Notes: generated from the letters alone by a model not told the origin. Counted from the first letter of the stretch, positions 33,798-45,969 are shown. The stretch is 64,000 bases of DNA from JAJECS01 sp965243625 (GCA_965243625.1 CBDEVI010000002.1:1426001-1490000); one strand, 5' to 3'. Program-made: numbers and translations.

Positions 33798-34313
33798 ATG
33801 ACTAACGACGACGTGCGCCCGATCCGCCGGCGTGTTGAGCAGGCCATCGAGCAGGCTGCCGCGGAAGGCGCGTTCGACAACCTGGCGGGGGCTGGACTCC
33901 CGCTCGAGTCGGAATCAGGGATCGTTCCAAACGAGCTGCGAGTGCCGTTCAAAGTGCTGAAAGACGCCGGCATGGCTCCCGCGTGGGTGGAGCTGGCCTC
34001 CGAAATCGAGTGCCGAATCGACGAGTTTCGCGCGGCCCGGAGCGAGCACGAGCGGCGGATGCGCCGGGCGCGCGAGCACGCGCTGGCGGGGACGGCCGGC
34101 GATTTCGCCGCGCGGTTTCGAGCCGCGGGGAAAGCGCACGCGGAGCTGCGCGACCGCCTGGCGAAAGAGGCTCGGAGCATCGTGCGCCTGATCGATCGGT
34201 TCAACACCATGGCGCCGGCAAGCGCGCCGCGATTCGGCTTTCTGGCGCGCGCAGAGTTGGACGCGATCGAGGCGATTTGGCCCTGGCCCGCGCCGGGTGG
34301 CGATCCGCCGTGA
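33798..34313 (+). CDS. DUF1992 (DnaJ C28-like) protein
   Basis: A 171-aa cytoplasmic protein with the DUF1992 domain. It begins with IRRRVEQAIEQAAAEGAFDN, then the conserved LAGAGLPLESESG and FKVLKDAGMAPAWVELASEI. The function of this family is not established. The stop overlaps the start of the glycosyltransferase gene (GTGA), making it the first gene of a four-gene overlapping operon. Confidence 0.88.
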   Translation: MTNDDVRPIRRRVEQAIEQAAAEGAFDNLAGAGLPLESESGIVPNELRVPFKVLKDAGMAPAWVELASEIECRIDEFRAARSEHERRMRRAREHALAGTAGDFAARFRAAGKAHAELRDRLAKEARSIVRLIDRFNTMAPASAPRFGFLARAELDAIEAIWPWPAPGGDPP

Positions 34314-35446
34314 AACGGAAAACGCGGGCGCTGCTCGGTCGGCTCATCGCCGCGATCCTAACTCCGCTGCTCGGCGCACTCGCGCTATGCCGACGGACAT
34401 TGGGGGTTGGAAGCGATCGCGGCGAGTCTCGGTCGGTGCTGCTGGTGCGGCTCGACCTGATGGGTGACGTGGTGAACGGGCTGTCGGCCGCCCACGCGGC
34501 GCGGCAGCAGTGGCCGGACGCGCACATCGCCTTCATGGCGCCGCCGCAGTGGCGCGCCATCGTGGATCGCTGCTCGGCGGTGGACGAGTCCATTCCCGTC
34601 AACCCGGCGGTCGTCACGCATTGGCCCGCGTGCCTGGACCCGCGACGTTGGGTACATCTCATTCTGGCGCTCTTGTGGTTGCGCATGCGGCGCTTCGACC
34701 TGGCGGTGAGTATCTACGGGCCGATTGCCGGGACGGTGGTGGCGCTCAGCGGCGCCCGCGAGCGCCGCGGCTACCGTCGCGAGGCCCCGCCGTTCAGCTT
34801 CGACCGGGCCTTCGCCGGTGAACGCCGCAACGGCGGGCCGCACGAGACCGAGCTGGCGGTGCGCTTGATTGGTGGCGACCTTCCGCCCTGGCGCACCATC
34901 GACCAAACTGACGACCTTCCCGTGCCGGCGGCGCTGACCGTTGTCGGCCGTCCGCTGGTCGTGGCGCATGCCGGCGCGGCGCACGGCGACGCCAAGCGCT
35001 GGCGCGAGGAACATTGGGGACGCGCGCTGGCCGAGTTGGCGGCTGGCGGTGCGACGGTCGCGCTGGTCGGCCTGGCCGGCGACCGCGCGCTGGCTCGTCG
35101 GCTGCAGGGCGCGGTCCCCAATCTGATCGACCTCACCGGCGAAACATCGCTCGAATCGCTCATGGGCACGCTCCTGGCGGCGGACCTCGTGATCTCCACG
35201 GACAGCGGTCCGGCGCACCTGGCGCGGGCGCTCGGCACCCGGGTTGTCGCCCTCCACGGGCCCACGGACACGGCGCTGCACGGACCCGGCGATCCGGGGT
35301 GCGCGGCGCTGCGCGTGGAGATGCCGTGCGGGCCTTGCTACGACTTCCGCCGCGTGGCGACCTGCCAGTTCGGCGACACGCTCTGCATGGAGTGGCTCCC
35401 TCCCGAGCGCGTCGTCGGCACCGCGCGCTCGATGCTGCCCACATGA
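34310..35446 (+). CDS. Glycosyltransferase family 9 (heptosyltransferase-like)
   Basis: A 378-aa GT9 enzyme. Start GTG 34310 overlaps the previous stop. A hydrophobic N-terminal patch (LIAAILTPLLGALALC) precedes VLLVRLDLMGDVVNGLSAAH, and the donor-binding region is LVISTDSGPAHLARALGTRV with HGPTD. The C-terminus has CGPCYDFRRVATC. GT9 enzymes transfer heptose or related sugars in cell-surface polymers; in a bacterium without LPS it probably builds another glycopolymer. The next gene overlaps by four bases. Confidence 0.88.
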   Translation: MKRKTRALLGRLIAAILTPLLGALALCRRTLGVGSDRGESRSVLLVRLDLMGDVVNGLSAAHAARQQWPDAHIAFMAPPQWRAIVDRCSAVDESIPVNPAVVTHWPACLDPRRWVHLILALLWLRMRRFDLAVSIYGPIAGTVVALSGARERRGYRREAPPFSFDRAFAGERRNGGPHETELAVRLIGGDLPPWRTIDQTDDLPVPAALTVVGRPLVVAHAGAAHGDAKRWREEHWGRALAELAAGGATVALVGLAGDRALARRLQGAVPNLIDLTGETSLESLMGTLLAADLVISTDSGPAHLARALGTRVVALHGPTDTALHGPGDPGCAALRVEMPCGPCYDFRRVATCQFGDTLCMEWLPPERVVGTARSMLPT

Positions 35447-36228
35447 GCGGCGCACCCACCGTCGAGACCCAGGCGCTTCGAGCGGTCGAGTTTCGCGTGC
35501 TCGGCACGCGCGTTCACGGCGTCGACCTGGGCCAGGCCGCCGCGTGGATTGACGCCTGGGCGCAGGCCGGCTCGCGCGCGCACATCGCCACCGTCAATCC
35601 CGAATTCGTGATGCGCGCGCGCCAAGACGCCGAATTCAACGACCTGCTGGAGCGCACCCGGCTCAACGTGCCGGACGGGGTCGGCGTGGTGGTCGCCGGA
35701 CGCCTGGGCGGCGCGCGCGTCCCAGGCCGCGTGACCGGCGTGGCGCTGATGCACGAGGCGATGCGACTGGCCGCCGTCCGGGAGTGGCCCGTGGCGCTCG
35801 TCGGCGGCGCGCCGGGCGTGGCGGAGGCCGCGGCGGAGCGACTGGTCCACGACGTGCCGGGATTGCGTCCGCCGCACACCTACGGCGGCGCGCGCGGAGC
35901 CGAGGGGGACGACGCGGCCCGTGAGTTCTTGCGAGAAGTTCGACCGCGCATCCTCTGCGTCGGCTACGGCGCCCCGCACCAGGAGTTTTGGATCGCCCGC
36001 AACGTCAGCTCCGACGCGGCGTGCGTGGCCATCGGCGTAGGTGGGACGCTGGACTACCTGAGCGGCCGCGTGCCGCGCGCGCCGGCCGCGCTGCGATCGG
36101 CGGGCCTCGAATGGGCCTACCGGCTATGGCGGCAACCGTCACGCTGGCGCCGCATGCGAGTCCTGCCGGTGTTCGCGGCACTGGCGGCGCGCGAAATCCT
36201 GGACCGCAAGACCAAGGACGCCGAATGA
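35443..36228 (+). CDS. WecG/TagA/CpsF-family glycosyltransferase
   Basis: A 261-aa GT26 enzyme. ATG 35443 overlaps the GT9 stop. Landmarks are IATVNPEFVMRARQDAEF, NVPDGVGVVVAGRLGG, VGYGAPHQEFWIARN and IGVGGTLDYLSGRVPRAP, closing with GLEWAYRLWRQPSRWRRM. Members transfer ManNAc or a uronic acid to lipid-linked GlcNAc in teichoic acid or exopolysaccharide synthesis. Together with the GT9 gene it points to a surface glycopolymer. It overlaps the ribokinase start by four bases. Confidence 0.9.
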   Translation: MSGAPTVETQALRAVEFRVLGTRVHGVDLGQAAAWIDAWAQAGSRAHIATVNPEFVMRARQDAEFNDLLERTRLNVPDGVGVVVAGRLGGARVPGRVTGVALMHEAMRLAAVREWPVALVGGAPGVAEAAAERLVHDVPGLRPPHTYGGARGAEGDDAAREFLREVRPRILCVGYGAPHQEFWIARNVSSDAACVAIGVGGTLDYLSGRVPRAPAALRSAGLEWAYRLWRQPSRWRRMRVLPVFAALAAREILDRKTKDAE

Positions 36229-37139
36229 GTCGCGTGGTCGTGGTCGGCAGCCTCAACCTGGACATCGTCATGCGCCTGCCGCGCATCCCGCGTCCAGGCG
36301 AGACCGTGCACGGCGGTCGCATCGGCCGCTATCCCGGCGGCAAGGGCGCGAATCAGGCCGTCGCGGCCGCGCGCGCCGGAGCGGCGGTGGCCATGGTTGG
36401 CGCCGTGGGTCGGGACGATGCCGGCGACGCGTTGCTCAGGTCGCTGGCCGCGGCCGGCGTGGATCGGGCCGATGTGCGCCAGAACACCGACGCCGCCACC
36501 GGCACCGCGATGATCGTCGTCGACAGCGCCGGCGCCAACGCCATCGCCTTGGCGGAGGGGGCCAATTTGGCCGTGCGGGCGGAGGACGCGGCGCGCGCGG
36601 TGACCGCACACGATCCGGCCGTCGTCGCGGTCCAGCGGGAAGTGCCGGACGCGGCTGTTCGGGCCGCGCTGAGCCATGCGCCCGAGGGGGCCATCCGCGT
36701 GATGAATGCGGCGCCTCTGGAGCCGGGCGCCGACCTGCCGCTCGACGTGATCGACCTGCTCGTCGTGAACGAGATCGAGGCGTCAGAGCTGTTGGGATCG
36801 CCGGTCACGAGCGACGGCGCGCCCGACGCCGCGCGACGCCTGGCAGCCGACGTCACGCGGGGATGCGTGGTCACGCTGGGCGGCGACGGCCTGGCGGCGT
36901 GCGTGGACGGTCAGGCCCTGCGCCTCAACGCTCACCCCGTCAACGTGGTCGACACGACCGGCGCCGGGGACGCCTTTTGCGGCGCCATGGCCGCCGCGCT
37001 GGCGCTGGGCGAACCGATGCCGACCGCGCTCGCCTGGGGCAACGCCGCCGGGGCGCTGGCGGCGAGCCGGCCGGGCGCGCAGCCGTCGATGCCCACCCAC
37101 GCGGAGATCGGGGCTCAGCTCAGAACAGCCTTGGCCTAG
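36225..37139 (+). CDS. rbsK: Ribokinase (PfkB family)
   Basis: A 304-aa PfkB sugar kinase. The N-terminal RVVVVGSLNLDIVMRLPRIP and GGKGANQAVAAARAGA are typical of ribokinase, and the catalytic region is VDTTGAGDAFCGAMAAALAL near residue 240. It likely phosphorylates D-ribose, although the substrate could be another sugar or nucleoside. It is last in the overlapping DUF1992-GT9-WecG-RbsK operon, which is an unusual partner set for a ribokinase. Confidence 0.9.
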   Translation: MSRVVVVGSLNLDIVMRLPRIPRPGETVHGGRIGRYPGGKGANQAVAAARAGAAVAMVGAVGRDDAGDALLRSLAAAGVDRADVRQNTDAATGTAMIVVDSAGANAIALAEGANLAVRAEDAARAVTAHDPAVVAVQREVPDAAVRAALSHAPEGAIRVMNAAPLEPGADLPLDVIDLLVVNEIEASELLGSPVTSDGAPDAARRLAADVTRGCVVTLGGDGLAACVDGQALRLNAHPVNVVDTTGAGDAFCGAMAAALALGEPMPTALAWGNAAGALAASRPGAQPSMPTHAEIGAQLRTALA

Positions 37140-37529
37140 CTGCTCAGCCCACCTGGCCAAGTATCCGTGATCACCCGCAAACGCTGACACGCGAGTTTCG
37201 TTCGCGGTGAGCTTGTCGAACCGCGCCCTTCGACGGGCTCAGGGCGAACGATCGCGCACGCGGGCGAGGTGTGAAGAATCCCGCGCTCGGAACGCCAGCC
37301 GTTGACCTCCATCCAATCCTTCCCACTTCCGAGAGACATCGTCAGAATCGAGCCGGGCTTGAGGATGACTGGGCGCATCCCATCCGCCCCGCGGTTCAAG
37401 CAAGGGTGGATTCCCGCCTTCGCGGGAATGACGAAGGATTACGCAACGGTCTCCCTTCGCGGGAATGACGAAGGGTGACGCAACGGATTCCTTCCAGGGG
37501 AAGGGAATTGGTCGGAGGCTTCCCAGAGT
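37140..37529. repeat. Repeat-filled space after the ribokinase operon
   Basis: It contains a GTTCG-type long inverted repeat at 37199-37250 (CGTTCGCGGTGAGCTTGTCG ... GGGCGAACG), the hairpin GGATTCCCGCCTTCGCGGG at 37408-37434, and a second half-copy at 37452-37480. No gene is visible. These are the usual ends for two converging operons. Confidence 0.8.
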
Positions 37530-38681
37530 TCAGGCAGACGCCGGCGCCGGCTCAACCTGCTCGTGGCGCGGCATCCAGGGGAGCACCGCCAGCACGACCA
37601 GCTGCGCCAGCGCCATGCCGGCGAAGGCGACGTTCAATCCCGCGGCGTCGCCGATGATGCCGGTGACGTAGTTCCCCACGGCGCCGGCGCCGAAGGACAG
37701 GCCGAGGACGACGCCGCTGGCCGCCCCCATGTGACCCGGCAGCAGCCGCTGCACCATCACCACCGTCGGCGTGAAGCCGGCGCCGAGGAACGCCCCCATC
37801 ACCGCGCCGAGCGGTATGTGCCACGGGCCGAAGGGCAGGAGGCCAAAGGCCAGCATCGCCGGGATCATCACCAGCGATGACACGGCGAGAATCCGGCGCA
37901 CGCCGAAGCGGTCAGTGGAGACGCCGCCGGCGAAGGCGCCCACCGCATGGCCGATCAGATATGCCGAAAGCACAACGCCCGCACGCACCGGGTCCGGCCG
38001 GTCGGGCGACACGAACACGGGGACGAAGGTCACGAGCGCGGCGTAGGCCCAGCCGCGCACCACGGCCACCAGCAACAGACCGACGAGCGCCGCCGAGAGG
38101 CTGGCGAATGCGGTCCGCCCCACGCCGACGCTGACGCTCGGCCTTTGCGGGGCCTGGAAGTTGCGCAGCGACCAGGCCATGAACGCCGACACCACCAGCA
38201 CTGGCGCGAGCACCACCGGCACCCAATCGGTGCCGCCGGCCTCCAGCACGCCGCCCAGGATCAACGGCGCGACGGCGAACGCGGCGTGACCGCCGAGGAA
38301 GAACAGCGCGACGTTGGTGCCGGTGTTGCGGCCCTGCGCCTCGTTGGCGATGGCCGCGCCCTGGGGGTGAAACGCCGCGACGCCGACCGCGGCCACCACC
38401 AGGAACACCACCAGCAACGGATAGCTGGGCGCGAACGCGGCCACGGCCACCCACACCGCAATCCAGGCCGGGCTGAGCGACGCGAGCCAGCGCCTTCCCG
38501 CGCGGTCGCCGATGTAGCCGAACAGCGGCTGGATCACCGAGGTCGTCAGGGCCCAGGCGAGCGCCGCCAGGCCGATCATGCCGTAGGACATCTCCAGCCG
38601 CACGGCCAGGATGGGGTAGAGCATGCTCGGCCCCAGGGCGGAGAAGTCCGACGCGAAGTGACCCAGCGCGACGGTGATCAC
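37530..38681 (-). CDS. MFS transporter, fosmidomycin-resistance/NarK-like
   Basis: A 383-aa protein with about twelve hydrophobic segments. It starts MITVALGHFASDFSALGPSM and shows FGYIGDRAGRRWLASLSP, the MFS loop between helices 2 and 3, and VSTDRFGVRRILAVSS in the second half. Its size and first helices resemble the Fsr group (fosmidomycin resistance). Substrate and direction are unknown. It is convergent with the ribokinase operon. Confidence 0.8.
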   Translation of the reverse strand: MITVALGHFASDFSALGPSMLYPILAVRLEMSYGMIGLAALAWALTTSVIQPLFGYIGDRAGRRWLASLSPAWIAVWVAVAAFAPSYPLLVVFLVVAAVGVAAFHPQGAAIANEAQGRNTGTNVALFFLGGHAAFAVAPLILGGVLEAGGTDWVPVVLAPVLVVSAFMAWSLRNFQAPQRPSVSVGVGRTAFASLSAALVGLLLVAVVRGWAYAALVTFVPVFVSPDRPDPVRAGVVLSAYLIGHAVGAFAGGVSTDRFGVRRILAVSSLVMIPAMLAFGLLPFGPWHIPLGAVMGAFLGAGFTPTVVMVQRLLPGHMGAASGVVLGLSFGAGAVGNYVTGIIGDAAGLNVAFAGMALAQLVVLAVLPWMPRHEQVEPAPASA

Positions 38682-38827
38682 GGCCTGTCGGCCGGCAAGG
38701 AATTGCGAGGCGATTCGACCCTCGAGGCCTCGGCGCTACAGCCGGGACGGCCCCGTGACGGTGGTACATTCGCAGGCCAAGCGTACGCACCGCCGGCGCA
38801 CCCCGCATGCCACCCCCCGCCGCCGTC

Positions 38828-41479
<2,652 letters not shown>

Positions 41480-41537
41480 AGGCGCCGCTCGGACTGCCGC
41501 CAACTCGAGGGGTGTCCGCCAACCTCAATCCACCACG

Positions 41538-42758
41538 TCAACCGCAGAAGAAGACCGGTATTTCCTCAAGATTGTTGATCGGCACGCGTCGCAGTCCCGT
41601 GGGGATGCACCCGGTGAAGAGTTGGCTCTCGGGGAGGATCAACACTTGCAGATTCGCGAGTTGGGCCAGCTCGGGGGGAATTTGCCCTCCCAGGTCGTTC
41701 CACCAGAGGTCCAATTTCTGCAGATTGGCGAGCTGACCCAGCTGGGCAGGAATCTCTCCGCTCAATGCGCAGCCGGTGAGATCTAACAGCTCAAGGTTGG
41801 CGAGTTTGCCCAATTCCGCTGGAATCTCCCCATACAACAAGACGTTGAAGGAGAGATCCAGGCGTTTCAGGCTGGCGAGTTGCCCCAGCTCGGCGGGTAT
41901 CCCTCCCGTGAAGCCATTTCGACTAAGGTCCATCACTTCCAGTTTGGCAAGTCGGCCCAGTTCCGCCGGAATCTCCCCCTCCAAACTGAGGCGGTTCTCG
42001 CGAATCGTCAACAACCGCAGATTGGAGAGCTGCCCAAACTCCGGCGGTATCCGCTCCAAGTCGTTTTCGCTGAGGTTCAACACTTGCAAGCTGGCGAGTT
42101 GGCCAAGCTCTGCCGGTATCTCGCCCGTCAACTCGTTCGCACTCAGATTCAGCTCTTCCAACTCAGCAAGCTGACCTAGCTCAGCCGGAATGCTCCCGCT
42201 CAACTGATTTCCCGAGAACTCCAGCTTTTGCAGTCTGCTAAGCCCACCGAGGGCAGCCGGAATCTCCCCCGTGAATCTGTTCGATCGCAGGATTAGGGTT
42301 TCCAGGCGCCCAAGATCGCCGACGCTTGCGGGAATCCTCCCCGACAAGCTATTGAAGCTAAGGATCAGCCTTCTCAGGTTGCCTAGCTGTCCCAGTTCCG
42401 CCGGCAGCGCTCCGCTTAATTGGTTCGACGACAGAACCAGCTCAATCACGCGACCGTCGGCGTCGGTAGTGACCCCGTGCCATTCGCCGATCGGCGCCTC
42501 GCTCAGCCAATTGTCCTTGCTGAACCAGTTCGGGCCATCGGTAGCGTCGTAGAAGGCGGCAAGCACAGCCCTGTCCGGGCTGACCGGACGGCTGACCGAG
42601 GCGACCTGCTCCGCCGACCCGTCGGTCGCCTGGGAGTCGCCGCAGGCTGCGATCGCCAGAAGCAGCGCCACACGCACGAGCACGAGAGCCATCCGCGGCC
42701 GCTGCCGGATACGGACGGTCCCTGCGCTCATTGGGCCGCAAATCTCTCGGCCGCTCAT
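41538..42758 (-). CDS. Leucine-rich-repeat lipoprotein
   Basis: A secreted lipoprotein of about 406 aa. After a leader containing ALVLVRVALLLAIAACGDS, whose Cys is the lipidation site, there is a short conserved cap (AFYDATDGPNWFSKDNWL, then GVTTDADGRVIELVL). About eleven LRR units of 23-24 residues follow, of the plant-specific type (LSGxIPAxLGxLxxLxxLxLSxN). Such repeats bind proteins or sugars. The start is unsure: 42791, 42758 and 42731 are all possible; 42758 is taken because GGAA precedes it. The gene is flanked by two copies of the ppdK end. Confidence 0.85.
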   Translation of the reverse strand: MSGREICGPMSAGTVRIRQRPRMALVLVRVALLLAIAACGDSQATDGSAEQVASVSRPVSPDRAVLAAFYDATDGPNWFSKDNWLSEAPIGEWHGVTTDADGRVIELVLSSNQLSGALPAELGQLGNLRRLILSFNSLSGRIPASVGDLGRLETLILRSNRFTGEIPAALGGLSRLQKLEFSGNQLSGSIPAELGQLAELEELNLSANELTGEIPAELGQLASLQVLNLSENDLERIPPEFGQLSNLRLLTIRENRLSLEGEIPAELGRLAKLEVMDLSRNGFTGGIPAELGQLASLKRLDLSFNVLLYGEIPAELGKLANLELLDLTGCALSGEIPAQLGQLANLQKLDLWWNDLGGQIPPELAQLANLQVLILPESQLFTGCIPTGLRRVPINNLEEIPVFFCG

Positions 42759-42831
42759 CAAGGTTTCCGGCTCAACTCCGTCACGCGGCACGCCAGCAAT
42801 CGTACGGCCTCAGAGGCCGGCGCGGAGACCT

Positions 42832-42955
42832 GGACTCGATTGGGATCTGCGAGCAGCTCGGCCTGGACTACGTCAGCGCCTCGCCGTTCCGCATCCCCGT
42901 CTCGCGCATGGCCGCCGCCCGCGCCCGCCTGGCCGGTATCGAGCGGAATCGCTAG
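42832..42955 (+). pseudogene. Detached second copy of the ppdK 3' end
   Basis: The plus strand encodes LDSIGICEQLGLDYVSASPF and continues to a stop codon, matching the ppdK C-terminus (DSIGICEQLGLDYVSASPF) with eight base changes over 124 bases. Nothing upstream of 42832 resembles ppdK, so the fragment has no start and is not a gene. It begins 74 bases from the LRR start and ends 139 bases before dnaG. Confidence 0.9.
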
Positions 42956-43055
42956 CCAAGCCGAAGGGCGTTCATGGTTTGACGGGCTCACCACGAACGG
43001 CCCCGATCTCAGCGTGAGTGCGAAAGACTCCCGCCAATCGTCGGCGGCCAGGGAC

Positions 43056-43061
43056 TAGAAT
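43056..43061 (+). promoter_or_regulatory. Likely -10 box (TAGAAT) for dnaG
   Basis: TAGAAT stands 33 bases before the GTG start of dnaG. The same hexamer lies directly in front of two other genes in this window (55698, 58132). A -35 box was not secure. Confidence 0.45.
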
Positions 43062-43094
43062 CTACGCAGCCTGAGACGCGCGTGAGGAGGCCGC

Positions 43095-44918
43095 GTGGCC
43101 TCGCCTGTCGAGGACATTAAATCCCGGCTCAATGCCGCCGAGGTCATTGGCCGCGACGTGCGGCTGCAGCGCTCGGGGCGGTACCTCAAGGGGCTGTGCC
43201 CGTTCCATCAAGAGAAGACGCCGTCGTTCTTCGTCTTCGGCGATCGCGGCACGTTTCGCTGCTTTGGCTGCGGCGAGGGCGGTGACCTGTTCACCTACGT
43301 CATGCGGCGCGACGGCAGCAGCTTTCCCGACGCGCTGCGGCTGCTGGCCGGCGAGGCCGGAGTGGAGCTGCGCGCGCAGGACCGCGACCCAGAGGCCGAC
43401 CGGCAGCGGCGGAGCACGCGGGCCGCGCTGGAAGAAGCGGCGAACCTCATGCACCGATTGCTGCGTGAGTCGCCCGAGGCCACTGGAACGCGCGCCTACC
43501 TGGAGGAGCGCGGGGTGTCCGAGCAGATGCTCACGACGTTCCGCCTGGGCTACGCGCCGGCGCGCGGCTCGCCGGTCACGAAGCACCTGCGACAACTGGG
43601 CACCGACGCGGAGGCGCTCAGCGCCACGGGCCTGGTTCGGGACGACGACGGACCAGCGCGCGACTACTTCTTCAACCGCTTGATCTTCCCCATCAGCGAG
43701 CGGCGCGGGGCGGTGATTGGCTTCGGGGCGCGGGCGCTGGGCGACGCGATCCCGAAATACCTGAACTCACGCGAGAGCGACACGTTTCGCAAGGGCAACC
43801 ACCTCTACGGGTTCAACCTGGCGGCGGACGCCATCCGGCGCGAGCGTGAGGCGGTCCTGGTGGAGGGCTACATGGACGCCATCGCCGCGCACCAATTCGG
43901 TTTCAGGAACACCGTGGCATCCATGGGAACGGCGCTGACGCACGAGCAGGGCCGATTGCTGGCCGGATCGGGCGCGCAACGCATCGTCCTGGCGCTGGAC
44001 GCGGACACTGCCGGCGCCGCCGCGACGCGCCGCGGCGTGGACGTGCTGCGCGACGCCGGTCGCGACGAAGCGGACGCCGAGGTTGACTTTCGCGGGTTGA
44101 TTCGACACGAGGCGCGGCTCTCGATCGACGTCGCCGTGGTCGAGCTTCCGTCGGGCGAGGACCCGGATTCCGTGATTCGCGCCGACACGACGCGCTGGCG
44201 CGCATTGCTCGACGCCGCGGTGCCGTTGGCGGACTACTACTTCCGGTGGGCGCTCGAGGAGCATGACGTGTCGTCGATCGTCGGGCGGCGTCGGGCGGTG
44301 GCGGACCTGACGCCGGTGATCACGGAGATCAACGAACCCGCCGTGCGCGCGCACTACTACGAGCGCCTCTCGCACGTATCCGGCGTGCCGGTCGAGGAGC
44401 TGCGCCGCGCGGCGCCGCGGCGCCAGCGCCGCATCGGCGCCGCGCCCGCAGCCGCCAGCCAGCCGGTCGACCGGGTGGAGGAAGGGCTGTTGGAGCTCGT
44501 GCTCCAGGCGCCGCCCGAGGCAGCCGGCGCGGTCGCGGGACTGAACGCGTCGAACGTGTCCGATCCGTCGCTGCGCTATGTGATCGAGGCCCTGGCGAGA
44601 AATGCCGGAGAGCCCTCGAGCGGCTCCTGGGAATCGGTTCTCGAAGGACTCGATGATCAGTCGCGCGAGCAGGTGGAAGCCGTGCACGCCCGCGTGGCTG
44701 GCCTGCCGGCGCTCGAGGGCGAGGCGTTCGACAGCGCGCTGCAAGTCACGATGCTGCGGCTGCGTGAGCGGCGCATCCTCGAACAGCTGCGCGAGGTCGG
44801 CGCGATGGACGACGGCGACGCCGCGGCCGCGCGCTCACGCGAGCTAGGGGCGCAGAAGCGCAGCGTGGAGATGGCGATGCGCGAGCTGTCCGTGCTTACC
44901 CACGGACCGGCGCCATAG
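43095..44918 (+). CDS. dnaG: DNA primase DnaG
   Basis: A 607-aa primase. The N-terminal zinc ribbon is CPFHQEKTPSFFVFGDRGTF with CFGCGEGGD (C-H-C-C). The core has YLEERGVSEQMLTTFRLGYA, FPISERRGAVIGFGARALG and YLNSRESDTF; the TOPRIM domain has LVEGYMDAIAAHQFG and LALDADTAG. It synthesises RNA primers for DNA replication. The start GTG 43095 is preceded by AGGAGG at good spacing. DnaG often stands before rpoD in bacteria, but here it is convergent with thioredoxin. Confidence 0.95.
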   Translation: MASPVEDIKSRLNAAEVIGRDVRLQRSGRYLKGLCPFHQEKTPSFFVFGDRGTFRCFGCGEGGDLFTYVMRRDGSSFPDALRLLAGEAGVELRAQDRDPEADRQRRSTRAALEEAANLMHRLLRESPEATGTRAYLEERGVSEQMLTTFRLGYAPARGSPVTKHLRQLGTDAEALSATGLVRDDDGPARDYFFNRLIFPISERRGAVIGFGARALGDAIPKYLNSRESDTFRKGNHLYGFNLAADAIRREREAVLVEGYMDAIAAHQFGFRNTVASMGTALTHEQGRLLAGSGAQRIVLALDADTAGAAATRRGVDVLRDAGRDEADAEVDFRGLIRHEARLSIDVAVVELPSGEDPDSVIRADTTRWRALLDAAVPLADYYFRWALEEHDVSSIVGRRRAVADLTPVITEINEPAVRAHYYERLSHVSGVPVEELRRAAPRRQRRIGAAPAAASQPVDRVEEGLLELVLQAPPEAAGAVAGLNASNVSDPSLRYVIEALARNAGEPSSGSWESVLEGLDDQSREQVEAVHARVAGLPALEGEAFDSALQVTMLRLRERRILEQLREVGAMDDGDAAAARSRELGAQKRSVEMAMRELSVLTHGPAP

Positions 44919-44942
44919 CGCCGGCGGCGCGGGCCCAGGTCG

Positions 44943-45272
44943 CTACGCGGCGAGCGCCTGGTCGATCTGGCTCTTGATGTCCGCCTTGGGGCGAAAGCCG
45001 ACGATGCGGCCAACCTCCGCTCCGCCGTTGAAGATGATCAGCGTGGGAATGCCTCGAATGCCGAGTTGCATGGGCGTGTCCGGGTTCTCGTCCACGTCCA
45101 TCTTGGCGAACGCCACCTGGCCGTCGTAGTCCTGCGCCAGCTCCTCGACCACCGGCGCCACCATCTTGCAAGGCCCGCACCATTCGGCCCAGAAATCCAC
45201 CAGCACGGGCGTCTCGGCGTCGAGCACCGTCGATTGGAATTCAGCGTCCGTCACCGCCACGGGAGCCGCCAT
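44943..45272 (-). CDS. trxA: Thioredoxin
   Basis: A 109-aa thioredoxin. The active site is FWAEWCGPCKMVAPVVEELA and the conserved cis-Pro segment is IRGIPTLIIFNGGAEV. It reduces disulfides in the cytoplasm. The gene is convergent with dnaG (24 bases apart) and divergent from mobA. Confidence 0.95.
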   Translation of the reverse strand: MAAPVAVTDAEFQSTVLDAETPVLVDFWAEWCGPCKMVAPVVEELAQDYDGQVAFAKMDVDENPDTPMQLGIRGIPTLIIFNGGAEVGRIVGFRPKADIKSQIDQALAA

Positions 45273-45339
45273 GTGATCCTGTCACCCTTCGCGTGCGCCA
45301 CGATAAGGCGCGTCCGAGACTAGGAACGGCGCGGCAGTG

Positions 45340-45969
45340 ATGTCAACGAGCGACGGCACGCCGGCACCCGTGGCGGCATCGGCGGTGGTGCTCGCCGGCG
45401 GCGCCAGCCGCCGCATGGGGCGCGACAAGCGGCTCTTGCCGTGGGGAACGGGCGCCGACGGACGGCCGCGCACGCTCTTGCAGTCGGTCGTCGACAAACT
45501 GGCGGCCGTCGCCGACGACGTGATCGTGGTGGCGAACGATCAACCCGACGTCCGGGGCGCGCGCGTGGCGCCGGACGCGATCCCGGGCTCGGGCAGCTTG
45601 GGCGGCATCCTTTCCGGCATCGAAGCGGCGCGGCACGAGCGGGTGTTCGTGGCGGCGGCCGACATGCCGTTTCTCAGTCTGGCGCTCGTGCGGGACCTGC
45701 TGGGCCGTCTCGAAGACTGCGACGCGGTGGTGCCGGTTGTTGACGGCCGGCCCGAGCCGCTGCACGCGGTCTACGGTCCCGCGGTCGGGGCGGCGGCGCG
45801 TCGGCAGATCGCGCGGGGGCAGCTCAAGATCGCGTTGGCGTTCGAGGGCCTCGATGTCGCTTGGGTTCCGGAGGCGGACCTGCGACGGCTGGATCCCGAC
45901 CTGCGCTCGTTCCGCAACGTCAATACGCCGGAGGACTATGCAGGGGCGCGGCGAGATGCGGGGGACTAG
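45340..45969 (+). CDS. mobA: Molybdenum cofactor guanylyltransferase
   Basis: A 209-aa nucleotidyltransferase. Start is taken at ATG 45340 with a GTG three bases upstream. The nucleotide loop is AVVLAGGASRRMGRDKRLLP, followed by PGSGSLGGILSGIEAA and VAAADMPFLSLALV with the metal-binding Asp. It adds GMP to molybdopterin, or CMP if it is of the MocA type. It is a single gene and shares the molybdenum theme with the MOSC protein near the tRNA. The last residues fit the family (VNTPEDY). Confidence 0.87.
   Translation: MSTSDGTPAPVAASAVVLAGGASRRMGRDKRLLPWGTGADGRPRTLLQSVVDKLAAVADDVIVVANDQPDVRGARVAPDAIPGSGSLGGILSGIEAARHERVFVAAADMPFLSLALVRDLLGRLEDCDAVVPVVDGRPEPLHAVYGPAVGAAARRQIARGQLKIALAFEGLDVAWVPEADLRRLDPDLRSFRNVNTPEDYAGARRDAGD

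Noticed and set aside
38807..38827. Earlier ATG start of ppdK
   Set aside because: It adds seven residues (MPPPAAV) unlike other PPDK proteins. ATG 38828 begins directly with the conserved KWVYPF.
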